Source: Merluccius polli (taxonomy: Eukaryota > Chordata > Actinopteri > Gadiformes > Merlucciidae). From it: 64,000 bases of DNA. The position numbers were made by a program, and so were the translations under genes. This document shows, piece after piece, positions 1 to 11,461 of the stretch. The notes beneath the pieces are model-generated. The model saw only the letters and a program-made list of their open reading frames with translations, was not told the origin of the DNA and did no database searches. The stretch spans positions 1 through 64,000 of the forward strand of contig JAOPHQ010003528.1 of assembly GCA_030340625.1 (NCBI GenBank). The letters are read 5' to 3'. Numbering within the stretch: the first letter of the stretch is position 1; each line of letters starts with the position of its first letter.

Positions 1-830
1 AAATTAGTTTCTAATTTTTTTTTATACATTTCTGAAAACTTTGACTTCTTTACCCTCGCCCCCTATAGGTTCAGTTGACACATGACCCATTCTGAATGAT
101 AGGTACTGGGTCCCCACATATGTCACAAAGCTTGGATTTCAAAATTTAGTTTCTAATTTTTTTTTATACATTTCTGAAAACTTTGACTTCTTTACCCTCG
201 CCCCCTATAGGTTCAGTTGACACATGACCCATTCTGAATGATAGGTACTGGGTCCCCACATATGTCACAAAGCTTGAATTTCAAAATTTAGTTTCTAATT
301 TTTTTTTATACATTTCTGAAAACTTTGACTTCTTTACCCTCGCCCCCTATAGGTTCAGTTGACACATGACCCATTCTGAATGATAGGTACTGGGTCCCCA
401 CATATGTCACAAAGCTTGGATTTCAAAAATTAGTTTCTAATTTTTTTTTATACATTTCTGAAAACTTTGACTTCTTTACCCTCGCCCCCTATAGGTTCAG
501 TCGACACATGACCCATTCTGAATGATAGGTACTGGGTCCCCACATATGTCACAAAGCTTGGATTTCAAAATTTAGTTTCTAATTTTTTGTTATACATTTC
601 TGAAAACTTTGACTTCTTTACCCTCGCCCCCTATAGGTTCAGTTGACACATGACCCATTCTGAATGATAGGTACTGGGTCCCCACATATGTCACAAAGCT
701 TGGATTTCAAAAATTAGTTTCTAATTTTTTTTTATACATTTCTGAAAACTTTGACTTCTTAACCCTCGCCCCCTATAGGTTCAGTCGACACATGACCTAT
801 TCTGAATGATAGGTACTGAATCCCCACATA
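1..830. repeat. 142-bp tandem satellite, about 5.8 copies
   Basis: The same unit recurs with a period of 142 bp (the TTAGTTTC landmark falls at about 4, 146, 288 and so on). Each unit has a T-rich stretch, a CCCTCGCCCCCTATAGG core and a CACAAAGCTT box. Copies differ by only a few substitutions, so the array is homogenised. It runs off the left edge and is cut on the right by the L2 LINE tail. No ORF is supported. Confidence 0.95.
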
Positions 831-1798
831 TTAGATTAGATTAGATTCAACTTTATTGTCATTACACACGTATGAATACAGGGTAACGAAATGCAGTTTA
901 GTGTCTAATCAGAAGTGCAAAGAGCAGCAAGTGCAATAAATAAATACGTACAGTATGTGCAAAAATATGTATATACAGTATGTGTAATATATAAGAGAGC
1001 AATATAAACAGTATGAACAGTACTGTATGTACAATATACAGGAGAGCAGTAAAAAAATATTATAGACAGTATAAACAGTATGAAATAGTTAGTGAGCAGA
1101 TGTAAGGCAATAAACAGATATAGTACTATGGACAAATATACAGATTATGCTTTTTCAGCGGGGGACAGAGTTCAGTAAGGAGACAGCTGTGGGAAAGAAG
1201 CTGTTCCTAAACCTGCTGGTTTTGGTCTGAAGGCACCTGTAGCGCCTTCCGGAGGGGAGGAGCTGGAAAAGTCTATAGGCAGGATGTGAGAGGTCCCTAA
1301 GGATGCTGCGGGCCCGGTTTAGGCATCGCTTCTTTTGGACGACCTCGATGGTTGGTAGTGGGGTTCTTGTGATGTGTTGGGCAGCTTTCACCACCCGCTG
1401 CAGTGATTTGCGGTCGGCAACAGTGCAGTTCCCATACCAGGCTGTAATACAATTGGTTAGGATGCTCTCGATCGCACAGCGGTAGAAGTTGCAGAGGATG
1501 TCTGCGGACAGGTGGTTCTTCTTGAGTGTTCTCAGGAAGAAGAGACGCTGATTGGCCTTTTTAACCAGGCTGGAGGTGTTAATTGTCCAGGTCAGGGTCT
1601 CAGAGATGTGGGTCCCCAGGAACTTGAAGCTGGAGACACGTTCAACAGCCATGCCGTTGATGTGGATGGGAGTATGCGTCTCTCCCTTCTCCTTCCTGAA
1701 GTCAACAATGAGCTCCTTAGTCTTGCTGGTATTGAGGAGCAAGTTATTGTCAGCACACCACACAGCTAGGTGCTGAACCTCTGCCCTATAGTCACCGT
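831..1798 (-). mobile_element. 5'-truncated L2-like non-LTR retrotransposon (LINE)
   Basis: A minus-strand LINE copy that keeps only the C-terminal part of the reverse transcriptase ORF and the 3' end. The 3' end is an imperfect TAATC microsatellite tail at 831-845, as is common in fish L2/Rex-type elements. The RT part reads in one frame from about 1796 down to 1155. The 5' end stops abruptly near 1798, typical of incomplete target-primed reverse transcription. It sits at the border between the homogenised 142-bp satellite and a diverged 150-bp repeat. Confidence 0.85.
1155..1798 (-). pseudogene. L2-type reverse transcriptase, C-terminal fragment
   Basis: About 210 codons of the RT thumb and C-terminal region of an L2/CR1-group LINE. 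The segment WCADNNLLLNTSKTKELIVD matches the conserved block following the RT catalytic core, and FKFLGTHISETLTW and LPSGRRYRCLQTKTSRF are typical of the family C-terminus. The catalytic FxDD box and the endonuclease domain are absent because of 5' truncation, so the copy cannot mobilise itself. The frame is open through this fragment. Confidence 0.85.
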
Positions 1799-1920
1799 GG
1801 TAAAGTTGGTTTTATATTGGACGTTGGATATTCGACACATTCGAAAAATCTATTTAGCACTGGCTACGAGTGACGAATTTGTGTCAAACCAACGTTGATA
1901 TGTTCATACAAGGCCTGGCT
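1799..1920. other. Unassigned sequence
   Basis: AT-rich DNA between the L2 fragment and the first 150-bp tandem unit. I see no gene or recognisable repeat in it. Confidence 0.5.
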
Positions 1921-2380
1921 ACATGATACAAAGCTTCTTTTGTCAACATTTCTTTTAAATTATTGTCTACCATTTTAAATGTTAATGCATGTTTTAAATC
2001 TATTATGCGGCTTCAGTTTTTGAATATCCCATATAAAATCACATAGGGTGAACCAGGCTACCTGTCCTACACATGATACAAAGCTTTTTTTCTCAAAAAA
2101 ACACGCTTTGATTTTATACCATTTTTTTTAATGTTAAATGCTATAAATCTATTATACGGCCTGACCTTTTGACCTACACATGTCAAAACACATGTGTTGA
2201 ACTCAGCTAACTGTCCTACACATGATACAAAGCTTCATTTCTCAAAAAACCCACCCTTTGATTTTCTAAATATTTTTAATGTAAAAAGAATTGCTCGACA
2301 TGGTTAAAACCATTATACGGCTTGACCTTTTGACCTACCCATGTCAAAACACATCTGGTGAACCCAACTAACTGTCCTAC
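1921..2380. repeat. Diverged tandem triplet, ~150-bp unit
   Basis: The box ACATGATACAAAGCTT recurs at 1921, 2071 and 2219, a period of about 150 bp. Each unit also holds an ATTATRCGGC box and ends in a ...CTGTCCTAC boundary. Units differ much more than those of the array at 1-830. The CACAAAGCTT-like box and A-rich continuation suggest a distant relationship to the 142-bp satellite. Confidence 0.8.
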
Positions 2381-2665
2381 TGGCCCTGAAGATTCATACA
2401 AACACTGTCTCTGATTTGTGAAACCTTTATTATATTTGTGAAAATGCAATAAAGGCACATTATACCATTTTTTCAGCATGTAGACCACATTAGGTCCAGA
2501 TCCAAAACTACTGTACCTAGACTTCTCAAATCTGGACTGGATTAATGTACAGACCCTGAAGATTCATAACAACACAGTCTCTGATTTGTGAAACCTTTAT
2601 TCTATTTGTGAAAATGCAATAAAGGCACATTATACCGTTTTTTCAGCATGTAGACCACATTGAGA

Positions 2666-3196
2666 CCAGCCTGATCTCGCGAGCTCCATGATATTCCACT
2701 CACAGTTCAGTCTGGTATTGCACGACGGAGAGAATTTGGAGCCGATCAGAAAATGATCGTCCAATCAGCGTTGGTTTTGAGGCGGGTTCAAGTGTGACGC
2801 AATGAGGAGCGACTCTTCAGTCTAAACAACATGGCGGCTTCCGCGGATGTGACCGAGATGCGCGCAGCTATCGAGCAAGTGGTAGCACAATTAGAGTTTA
2901 TTCGTTCTCTAAAAGATGAGCAAAAAGTGGCACTGGAGGCTTTTCTCGGAGGAAAAGATGCTTTTGCCCTTCTCCCGACTTGTTTATTTGATGAGCTTGC
3001 CTCGACGCTCTGTTATCACGTCATACGCTTCGTTGATCTGATTGGTTGATTTGGCCCGTCAATCACCAACATAGGCAGATGGTTTATCCAATCAGCAACC
3101 GGTATTTTCGCCCCCTCCCAAAGGCTCTCCAACGGAACGATTCCAGATGGAAATGCTGAGCCAACGCGAATCATTCCATCTGGCGGAGTCAGGTTA
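2666..3196 (+). mobile_element. Non-autonomous element with truncated helicase-like ORF, copy 1
   Basis: A ~531-bp non-satellite block in the array. Its left end (CCAGCCTGATCTCGCGAG) and the reverse complement of its right end (TAACCTGACTCCGCCAG) form imperfect inverted termini. It contains a start codon in good context (AACAACATGG at 2826) and a 72-codon ORF. Right flank is the satellite motif CATTAGAG. Copies 2 and 3 have about ten differences from this one. Reading: an internally deleted DNA transposon that kept its termini, promoter side and first coding piece. Confidence 0.75.
2831..3049 (+). pseudogene. Truncated RecQ-like helicase N-terminus, copy 1
   Basis: 72 codons. Residues about 25-47 (LKDEQKVALEAFLGGKDAFA, then LLPT) look like the Q/motif 0-I region of RecQ-type helicases found in fish mobile elements, where a Walker A GxGKS should follow LLPT. 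Here Walker A is missing and the frame runs into unrelated sequence (CLFDELASTL). The element therefore encodes no working helicase. The family call rests on motif recall; the truncation point is visible in the sequence. Confidence 0.55.
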
Positions 3197-3727
3197 CATT
3201 AGAGCAGGTCCAGATCCAAAACTACTGTACCTAGACCTCTCAAATCTGGACTGGATGAATGTAAAGACCCCGAAGATTCATACAAACACAGTCTCTGATT
3301 TGTGAAACCTTTATTCTATTTGTGAAAATGCAATAAAGACACATTTCAGCGTTTTTTCAGCATGTAGGCCACTTTGGACCAAGTCCAGATCCAAAACTAC
3401 TGTACCTAGACCTCTCAAATCTGGACTGGATTAATGTACAGACCCTGAAGATTCATAAAAACACAGTCTCTGATTTGTGAAACCTTTATTCTATTTGTGA
3501 AAATGCAATAAAGACACATTTCAGCGTTTTTTCAGCATATAGACCACATTAGACCAGTTCCAGATCCAAAGCTACTGTACCTAGACCTCTCAAATCTGGA
3601 CTGGATTAATGTACAGACCCTGAAGATTCATAAAAACAGTCTCTGATTTGTGAAACCTTTATTCTATTTGTGAAAATGCAATAAAGGCACATTATACCGT
3701 TTTTTCAGCATATAGACCACATTAGAC

Positions 3728-4186
3728 CTAGCCTAGTCCTAACTAGACCTTGGTACTCATTACATTCATACTAAAGGTCTAGCAGTGCTGTAGAGACAAA
3801 CGATGTCTCACTTGAAGGCGGGTGCTGTTGAAGTTTAAAACCTATTGGCTCTGCCCAGTGCCACTCTGGATCTGCCTTAACCAATCGCTAACGTTTGGTC
3901 GTGACGTATTTCATGCGCCAGAAACCACGTTGCGCGCAGTATACAAACGGCAGATGCAGTGAGCATTAGCATTAGCCTGGTTCCGCACGCCTCCATACTT
4001 ACGCTCAATAACTGAAATTCGTGCACGACCTCTATGTCACTGTTCTCAGGCCGCGCCTCCTGTTCGCTGATTGGAACACAGATTTTAGGGAAAAGAAATC
4101 GTTCTAACATAGTAGCACCGCCAGACCATAGTACTGAAGTGAAATGAAAATTGAGCGGAAGTACGTAGGTGGGCGGAGCCAGGCTA
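3728..4186 (-). mobile_element. Insert with TAGCCTGG termini inside the satellite
   Basis: Unique sequence between satellite monomers. An inner segment, 3973-4186, starts TAGCCTGGTTCCGC and ends GCGGAGCCAGGCTA, a near-perfect inverted pair, followed by CATTAGACC. The end resembles the right terminus of the helicase-ORF elements (GGCGGAGTCAGGTTA), so it may be a relative. The outer part from 3728 also begins TAGCCTAGTCC. No convincing ORF; the 77-codon frame at 3877-4110 has no recognisable domain. Confidence 0.6.
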
Positions 4187-6128
4187 CATTAGACCAGGTC
4201 CAGATCAAAAACCACTGTACCTAGACCTCTCAAATCTGGACTGGATTAATGTACAGACCCTGAAGATTCATACAAACACTGTCTCTGATTTGTGAAACCT
4301 TTATTCTATTTGTGAAAATGCAATAAAGGCACATTATACCATTTTTTCAGCATGTAGGCCACTTTGGACCAAGTCCAGATCCAAAACTACTGTACCTAGA
4401 CCTCTCAAATCTGGACTGGATTAATGTACAGACCCTGAAGATTCATAAAAACACTGTCTCTGATTTGTGAAACCTTTATTCTATTTGTGAAAATGCAATA
4501 AAGGCACATTTCACACTTTTTTCAGCATATAGACCACATTAGACCAGCTCCAGATCCAAAACTACTGTACCTAGACTTCTCAAATCCGGACTGGATTAAT
4601 GTACAGACCCTGAAGATTCATAAAAACACTGTCTCTGATTTGTGAAACCTTTATTCTATTTGTGAAAATGCAATAAAGACACTTCACACTTTTTTCAGCA
4701 TATAGACCACATTAGACCAGGTCCAGATCAAAAACCACTGTACCTAGACTTCTCAAATCTGGACTCGATTGATGTACAGACCCTGAAGATTCATAAAAAC
4801 ACTGTCTCTGATTTGTGAAACCTTTATTCTATTTGTGAAAATGCAATAAAGGCACATTATACCATTTTTTCAGCATGTAGGCCACTTTGGACCATGTCCA
4901 GATCCAAAACTACTGTACCTAGACCTCTCAAATCTGGACTGGATTAATGTACAGACCCTGAAGATTCGTGAAAACACTGTCTCTGATTTGTGAAACCTTT
5001 ATTCTATTTGTGAAAATGCAATAAAGACACATTTCACACTTTTTTCAGCATATAGACCACATTAGACCAGCTCCAGATCCAAAACTACTGTACCTAGACT
5101 TCTCAAATCCGGACTGGATTAATGTACAGACCCTGAAGATTCATAAAAACACTGTCTCTGATTTGTGAAACCTTTATTCTATTTGTGAAAATGCAATAAA
5201 GGCAAATTATACAGTTTTTTCAGCATGTAGACCACATTAGACCAGGTCCAGATCAAAAACCACTGTACCTAGACTTCTCAAATCTGGACTGGATTAATGT
5301 ACAGACCCTGAAGATTCATAAAAACACTGTCTCTGATTTGTGAAACCTTTATTCTATTTGTGAAAATGCAATAAAGGCACATTATACCATTTTTTCAGCA
5401 TGTAGGCCACTTTGGACCAAGTCCAGATCCAAAACTACTGTACCTAGACCTCTCAAATCTGGACTGGATTGTACAGACCCTGAAGATTCATAAAAACACT
5501 GTCTCTGATTTGTGAAACCTTTATTCTATTTGTGAAAATGCAATAAAGGCAAATTATACCGTTTTTTCAGCATGTAGACCACATTAGACCAGGTCCAGAT
5601 CCAAAACTACTGTACCTAGACCTCTCAAATCTGGACTGGATTAATGTACAGACCCTGAAGATTCATAAAAACACTGTCTCTGATTTGTGAAACCTTTATT
5701 CTATTTGTGAAAATGCAATAAAGGCACATTATACCGTTTTTTCAGCATGTAGACCACATTAGACCAGGTCAGGATCCAAAACTACTGTACCTAGACCTCT
5801 CAAATCTGGACGGGATTAATGTACAGACCCTGAAGATTCATAAAAACACAGTCTCTGATTTGTGAAACCTTTATTCTATTTGTGAAAATGCAATAAAGAC
5901 ACTTTTCACACTTTTTTCAGCATATAGACCACATTAGACCAGGTCCAGATCAAAAACCACTGTACCTAGACTTCTCAAATCTGGACTGGATTAATGTACA
6001 GACCCTGAAGATTCATAAAAACACTGTCTCTGATTTGTGAAACCTTTATTCTATTTGTGAAAATGCAATAAAGGCACATTATGCCGTTTTTTCAGCATGT
6101 AGACCACATTAGAGCTAGCCTCGCGAGA

Positions 6129-6659
6129 CCAGCCTGATCTCGCGAGCTCCATGATATTCCACTCACAGTTCAGTCTGGTATTGCACGACGGAGAAAATTT
6201 GGAGCCGATCAGAAAATGATCGTCCAATCAGCGTTGGTTTTGAGGCGGGTTCAAGTGTGACACAATGAGGAGCGACTCGTCAGTCTAAACAACATGGCGG
6301 CTTCCGCGGATGTGACCGAGATGCGCGCAGCTATCGAGCAAGTGGTAGCACAATTAGAGTTTATTCGTTCTCTAAAAGATGAGCAAAAAGTGGCACTGGA
6401 GGCTTTTCTCGGAGGAAAAGATGCTTTTGCCCTTCTCCCGACTTGTTTATTTGATGAGCTTGCCTCGACGCTCTGTTATCACGTCATACGCTTCGTTGAT
6501 CTGATTGGTTGATTTGGCCCGTCAATCACCAACATAGGCAGATGGTTTATCCAATCAGCAACTAGTATTTTCGCCCCCTCCCAAAGGCTCTCCAACGGAA
6601 CGATTCCAGATGGAAATGCTGAGCCAACGTGAATCATTCCATTTGGCGGAGTCAGGTTA
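6129..6659 (+). mobile_element. Non-autonomous helicase-ORF element, copy 2
   Basis: Same ends and length as the element at 2666, preceded by an extra GCTAGCCTCGCGAGA that gives two copies of the self-complementary CTCGCGAG flanking the terminus. The 72-codon ORF is at 6294-6512 and identical in protein to the other copies. It lies inside the first half of a 2.3-kb tandem duplication. Confidence 0.75.
6294..6512 (+). pseudogene. Truncated RecQ-like helicase N-terminus, copy 2
   Basis: 72 codons identical in protein to 2831-3049. The frame stops being helicase-like immediately before the expected Walker A, then ends after a hydrophobic tail. Same interpretation as copy 1. Confidence 0.55.
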
Positions 6660-8430
6660 CATTAGAGCAGGTCCAGATCCAAAACTACTGTACCTAGACC
6701 TCTCAAATCTGGACTGGATTAATGTACAGACCCTGAAGATTCATAAAATCACTGTCTCTGATTTGTGAAACCTTTATTCTATTTGTGAAAATGCAATAAA
6801 GGCACATTTCAGCGTTTTTTCAGCATGTAGGCCACTTGGACCAAGTCCAGATCCAAAACTACTGTACCTAGACCTCTCAAATCTGGACTGGATTAATGTA
6901 CAGACCCTGAAGATTCATAAAAACACAGTCTCTGATTTGTGAAACCTTTATTCTATTTGTGAAAATGCAATAAAGACACTTTTCACACTTTTTTCAGCAT
7001 ATAGACCACATTAGACCAGGTCCAGATCAAAAACCACTGTACCTAGACTTCTCAAATCTGGACTCGATTGATGTACAGACCCTGAAGATTCATAAAAACA
7101 CTGTCTCTGATTTGTGAAACCTTTATTCTATTTGTGAAAATGCAATAAAGGCACATTATACCATTTTTTCAGCATGTAGGCCACTTTGGACCATGTCCAG
7201 ATCCAAAACTACTGTACCTAGACCTCTCAAATCTGGACTGGATTAATGTACAGACCCTGAAGATTCGTGAAAACACTGTCTCTGATTTGTGAAACCTTTA
7301 TTCTATTTGTGAAAATGCAATAAAGACACATTTCACACTTTTTTCAGCATATAGACCACATTAGACCAGCTCCAGATCCAAAACTACTGTACCTAGACTT
7401 CTCAAATCCGGACTGGATTAATGTACAGACCCTGAAGATTCATAAAAACACTGTCTCTGATTTGTGAAACCTTTATTCTATTTGTGAAAATGCAATAAAG
7501 GCAAATTATACAGTTTTTTCAGCATGTAGACCACATTAGACCAGGTCCAGATCAAAAACCACTGTACCTAGACTTCTCAAATCTGGACTGGATTAATGTA
7601 CAGACCCTGAAGATTCATAAAAACACTGTCTCTGATTTGTGAAACCTTTATTCTATTTGTGAAAATGCAATAAAGGCACATTATACCATTTTTTCAGCAT
7701 GTAGGCCACTTTGGACCAAGTCCAGATCCAAAACTACTGTACCTAGACCTCTCAAATCTGGACTGGATTAATGTACAGACCCTGAAGATTCATAAAAACA
7801 CTGTCTCTGATTTGTGAAACCTTTATTCTATTTGTGAAAATGCAATAAAGGCAAATTATACAGTTTTTTCAGCATGTAGACCACATTAGACCAGGTCCAG
7901 ATCCAAAACTACTGTACCTAGACCTCTCAAATCTGGACTGGATTAATGTACAGACCCTGAAGATTCATAAAAACACTGTCTCTGATTTGTGAAACCTTTA
8001 TTCTATTTGTGAAAATGCAATAAAGGCACATTATACCGTTTTTTCAGCATGTAGACCACATTAGACCAGGTCAGGATCCAAAACTACTGTACCTAGACCT
8101 CTCAAATCTGGACGGGATTAATGTACAGACCCTGAAGATTCATAAAAACACAGTCTCTGATTTGTGAAACCTTTATTCTATTTGTGAAAATGCAATAAAG
8201 ACACTTTTCACACTTTTTTCAGCATATAGACCACATTAGACCAGGTCCAGATCAAAAACCACTGTACCTAGACTTCTCAAATCTGGACTGGATTAATGTA
8301 CAGACCCTGAAGATTCATAAAAACACTGTCTCTGATTTGTGAAACCTTTATTCTATTTGTGAAAATGCAATAAAGGCACATTATGCCGTTTTTTCAGCAT
8401 GTAGACCACATTAGAGCTAGCCTCGCGAGA

Positions 8431-8961
8431 CCAGCCTGATCTCGCGAGCTCCATGATATTCCACTCACAGTTCAGTCTGGTATTGCACGACGGAGAAAAT
8501 TTGGAGCCGATCAGAAAATGATCGTCCAATCAGCGTTGGTTTTGAGGCGGGTTCAAGTGTGACACAATGAGGAGCGACTCGTCAGTCTAAACAACATGGC
8601 GGCTTCCGCGGATGTGACCGAGATGCGCGCAGCTATCGAGCAAGTGGTAGCACAATTAGAGTTTATTCGTTCTCTAAAAGATGAGCAAAAAGTGGCACTG
8701 GAGGCTTTTCTCGGAGGAAAAGATGCTTTTGCCCTTCTCCCGACTTGTTTATTTGATGAGCTTGCCTCGACGCTCTGTTATCACGTCATACGCTTCGTTG
8801 ATCTGATTGGTTGATTTGGCCCGTCAATCACCAACATAGGCAGATGGTTTATCCAATCAGCAACCGGTATTTTCGCCCCCTCCCAAAGGCTCTCCAACGG
8901 AACGATTCCAGATGGAAATGCTGAGCCAACGTGAATCATTCCATTTGGCGGAGTCAGGTTA
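8431..8961 (+). mobile_element. Non-autonomous helicase-ORF element, copy 3
   Basis: Almost identical to copy 2 and exactly 2302 bp downstream of it, so it arose by segmental duplication and not by a separate insertion. It has the same leading GCTAGCCTCGCGAGA and the same ORF at 8596-8814. Confidence 0.75.
8596..8814 (+). pseudogene. Truncated RecQ-like helicase N-terminus, copy 3
   Basis: 72 codons identical in protein to the copies at 2831 and 6294. Walker A absent. Preserved by the recent 2.3-kb duplication. Confidence 0.55.
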
Positions 8962-9677
8962 CATTAGAGCAGGTCCAGATCCAAAACTACTGTACCTAGA
9001 CCTCTCAAATCTGGACTGGATTAATGTACAGACCCTGAAGATTCATAAAATCACTGTCTCTGATTTGTGAAACCTTTATTCTATTTGTGAAAATGCAATA
9101 AAGGCACATTTCAGCGTTTTTTCAGCATGTAGGCCACTTGGACCAAGTCCAGATCCAAAACTACTGTACCTAGACCTCTCAAATCTGGACTGGATTAATG
9201 TACAGACCCTGAAGATTCATAAAAACACAGTCTCTGATTTGTGAAACCTTTATTCTATTTGTGAAAATGCAATAAAGACATTTTTCACACTTTTTTCAAC
9301 ATATAGACCACATTAGACCAGGTCCAGATCAAAAACCACTGTACCTAGACTTCTCAAATCTGGACTGGATTGATGTACAGACCCTGAAGATTCATAAAAA
9401 CACAGTCTCTGATTTGTGAAACCTTTATTCTATTTGTGAAAATGCAATAAAGACATTTTTCACACTTTTTTCAACATATAGACCACATTAGACCATGTCC
9501 AGATCCAAAACTACTGTACCTAGAACTCTCAAATCTGGACTGAATTAATGTACAGACCCTGAAGATTCAGAAAAACAGTCTCTGATTTGTGAAACCTTTA
9601 TTCTATTTGTGAAAATGCAATAAAGACACTTTTCACACTTTTTTCAGCATATAGACCACATTAGACCAGGTCCAGAT

Positions 9678-10062
9678 TGTGGGGTTGTGTTCCGAGGAAG
9701 AAGGCCGCCGACAACAGGATCGCTTTTAACTCACTTTATTTGTTTAGGTTTAAGTTATCTTAATCTACCAAGCATGTGGGGAAAGTAAATGTAAATGCCA
9801 CGCGTGGAGAGCCGCTTAGCTTAGCATCCGTCCCGATGCGCCGCCTCGGGCTTCTGATTCTAACCGGATGTTTCCGCCGGATGCCTCTGGGCAGGAGGCG
9901 TGGCCTCCATGACGCACAATGGCTAGCGTTAAGCGCCGCCCCCAGTATATTGTTTGCCGCCATCATGTGTTGAGGTGCAGTTACTACAACTTGTATATTT
10001 ATTTCTACTCCTTGTGTAGCTATGTGTAGCTACTGATACACGTTTATTATTAATCCGCAACA
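9678..10062 (-). repeat. LTR (3' LTR of the minus-strand element)
   Basis: 385 bp. Ends are TG/CA when read on either strand. A 65-codon frame occurs in both LTRs, but it simply follows the repeat and has no domain. The related solo LTR at 35204-35586 is more diverged. Confidence 0.9.
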
Positions 10063-10078
10063 GTCCCTCCTTGGTCAT
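10063..10078 (-). promoter_or_regulatory. Polypurine tract of the LTR element
   Basis: On the minus strand the bases just before the 3' LTR read ACCAAGGAGGGAC, a purine-rich tract in the place used to prime plus-strand DNA synthesis in LTR elements. This fixes the element's orientation as minus. Confidence 0.7.
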
Positions 10079-11461
10079 CACTGATGATCATACTATAAAT
10101 TAATAATGCAATGTATCATGTAAGGTCTAAAAATGGTGAGTATAAATTGAAGCGAAAAGAAAAACATCATCACCAATCGACTTAGTTCGGGAAAACCTCT
10201 TCTAGACAGTAGGAAAACCTGTCGCATCTCTAAATTGGATGGCATTCACCTTGGTGTGTCTCAAAGAATACATGGGCCGTAGCCAACAGTAGACAAATTA
10301 TCATCACATCATACAATCAATGTCATACCATCATCACAGTATCCTGAGGACAGAAAGGCATAGTAGTTAATGCATTGTAATTTCCCCATATGAAATCCCT
10401 TCAAATACTTAATGCATGTATAACCAAAATCGAATACCTCCAGGTACAAGAACAGACATTACCTTGTTAGCAGCTCTGGCTAACACAGAAGAGACATTAT
10501 CGTGTTAGTTAGCAGTAACCCTATATAGATCTAAAAAAACGCCCTGTAGACTAGCATGCAATTGCTCAGATGGTTTCCATGCACGCAGGTTACTCAAAGA
10601 TCATCACAGTGTTATCCCCCGTATCCGTAGCCAACCTCAGGTCAGACAGTTCATGAATTCAATGCCCATCTTGTGATCCATTGGCAAGGCCCACACGCCA
10701 AGGTTACCAACACGTACCCATGTGTGCCTTCCCCACGGATCCACTCCTCTCCAGTAGTCAGAACATTTTAGCAGCATCAAAAAATTCATCCGTTTCATTA
10801 TTAAAGCAATCATGGGACTACAACATAACACATTCCGAACTTATAATGCATTGTATTGACAACCGTGAAGCATACTGTGTATTTAATAATTCAACATTCA
10901 AGTAAAACAGGTGCCATGTCCTTCTAGACACAGGTGCCGAACTCCAGGATATCAGGTACCACAGCCTGATCAAGTCGGGGCGCTCCACTGTCCCCTGCAC
11001 ACTCTCGGGTACACCTGGTCACCTTTCTCCACCCTGGTTGGTGGTCCATCCTTTGGCTCTGCACTCTGTTTCTCGGAAATGTCAGTTTCTTGAATGTCCC
11101 GTTCACTCTTTCCACCATTCCCAGTGAATGTAACATAACCGCTTGTTTGATGGGTAACTGCTGCACCACCCGGTGTTGGCGCTGTAGTTTTGACACAGCA
11201 GTGGAAAGAGCTAACAAGTTAAGGTATTTAACACAGCATAACAGCATTAGGCGTTGGCGTAGTAATTCCCAATTTTCTATGTCAATAAACTATTTAGCTT
11301 ATGCATTAGATCCTTTCCCAACAGATTGCTGAAGTATTTCCCAATGATTACTTTAACCTGGTCCTTGCAAATGTTCAAAGTCAATATGTCTGACTTATGT
11401 AAATTCAACATTTAAACGAATAAAACAAAAAACAAAAAAAACAAAAAATCGAAATGCAAAT

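Larger units (their letters stand above)
4690..9295 (+). repeat. 2302-bp tandem duplication (higher-order repeat)
   Basis: Diagnostic variants recur at a constant offset of about 2300: GGACTCGATTGATG at 4762 and 7061, CTGGACGGGATTAATG at about 5808 and 8110, the helicase element at 6129 and 8431, and ATAAAATCACTG downstream of each. A 3-base loss near 5469 in the first half accounts for offsets of 2299 versus 2302. Each half holds about ten 174-bp monomers plus one helicase element. Breakpoints are approximate. Confidence 0.85.
2381..9677 (+). repeat. ~174-bp satellite array, about 30 monomers plus inserts
   Basis: Monomers of about 170-176 bp, traced by CTCTGATTTGTGAAACC (2409, 2579, 3293, 3468, 3641 and on to 9578). 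Each monomer holds a dyad (GTCCAGAT ... ATCTGGAC, about 35 bases apart), an internal near-repeat of ATTTGTGAAA, an AATAAA hexamer and a TTTTTTCAGCAT box. The array is interrupted by three helicase-ORF elements and by a 459-bp insert at 3728-4186. Right of 9677 a LTR element has split a monomer, and the array resumes at 15606. Confidence 0.95.

Noticed and set aside
905..1135. 76-codon Tyr/Leu-rich minus frame
   Set aside because: Lies in the low-complexity 3' region of the L2 element and has no domain.
2381..9677. Regular repeats resembling a CRISPR-like array
   Set aside because: The units are contiguous ~174-bp satellite monomers with no distinct spacers, in a vertebrate genome.
9776..9973. 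65-68-codon frames repeated at 9760-9973 and 15301-15514
   Set aside because: They lie inside the two LTRs, have no domain, and are duplicated only because LTRs are.
10924..11247. GMVERVNGTFKK as evidence of a retroviral integrase
   Set aside because: Only about twelve residues fit, with no catalytic residues or neighbouring pol coding, so not called as a gene.
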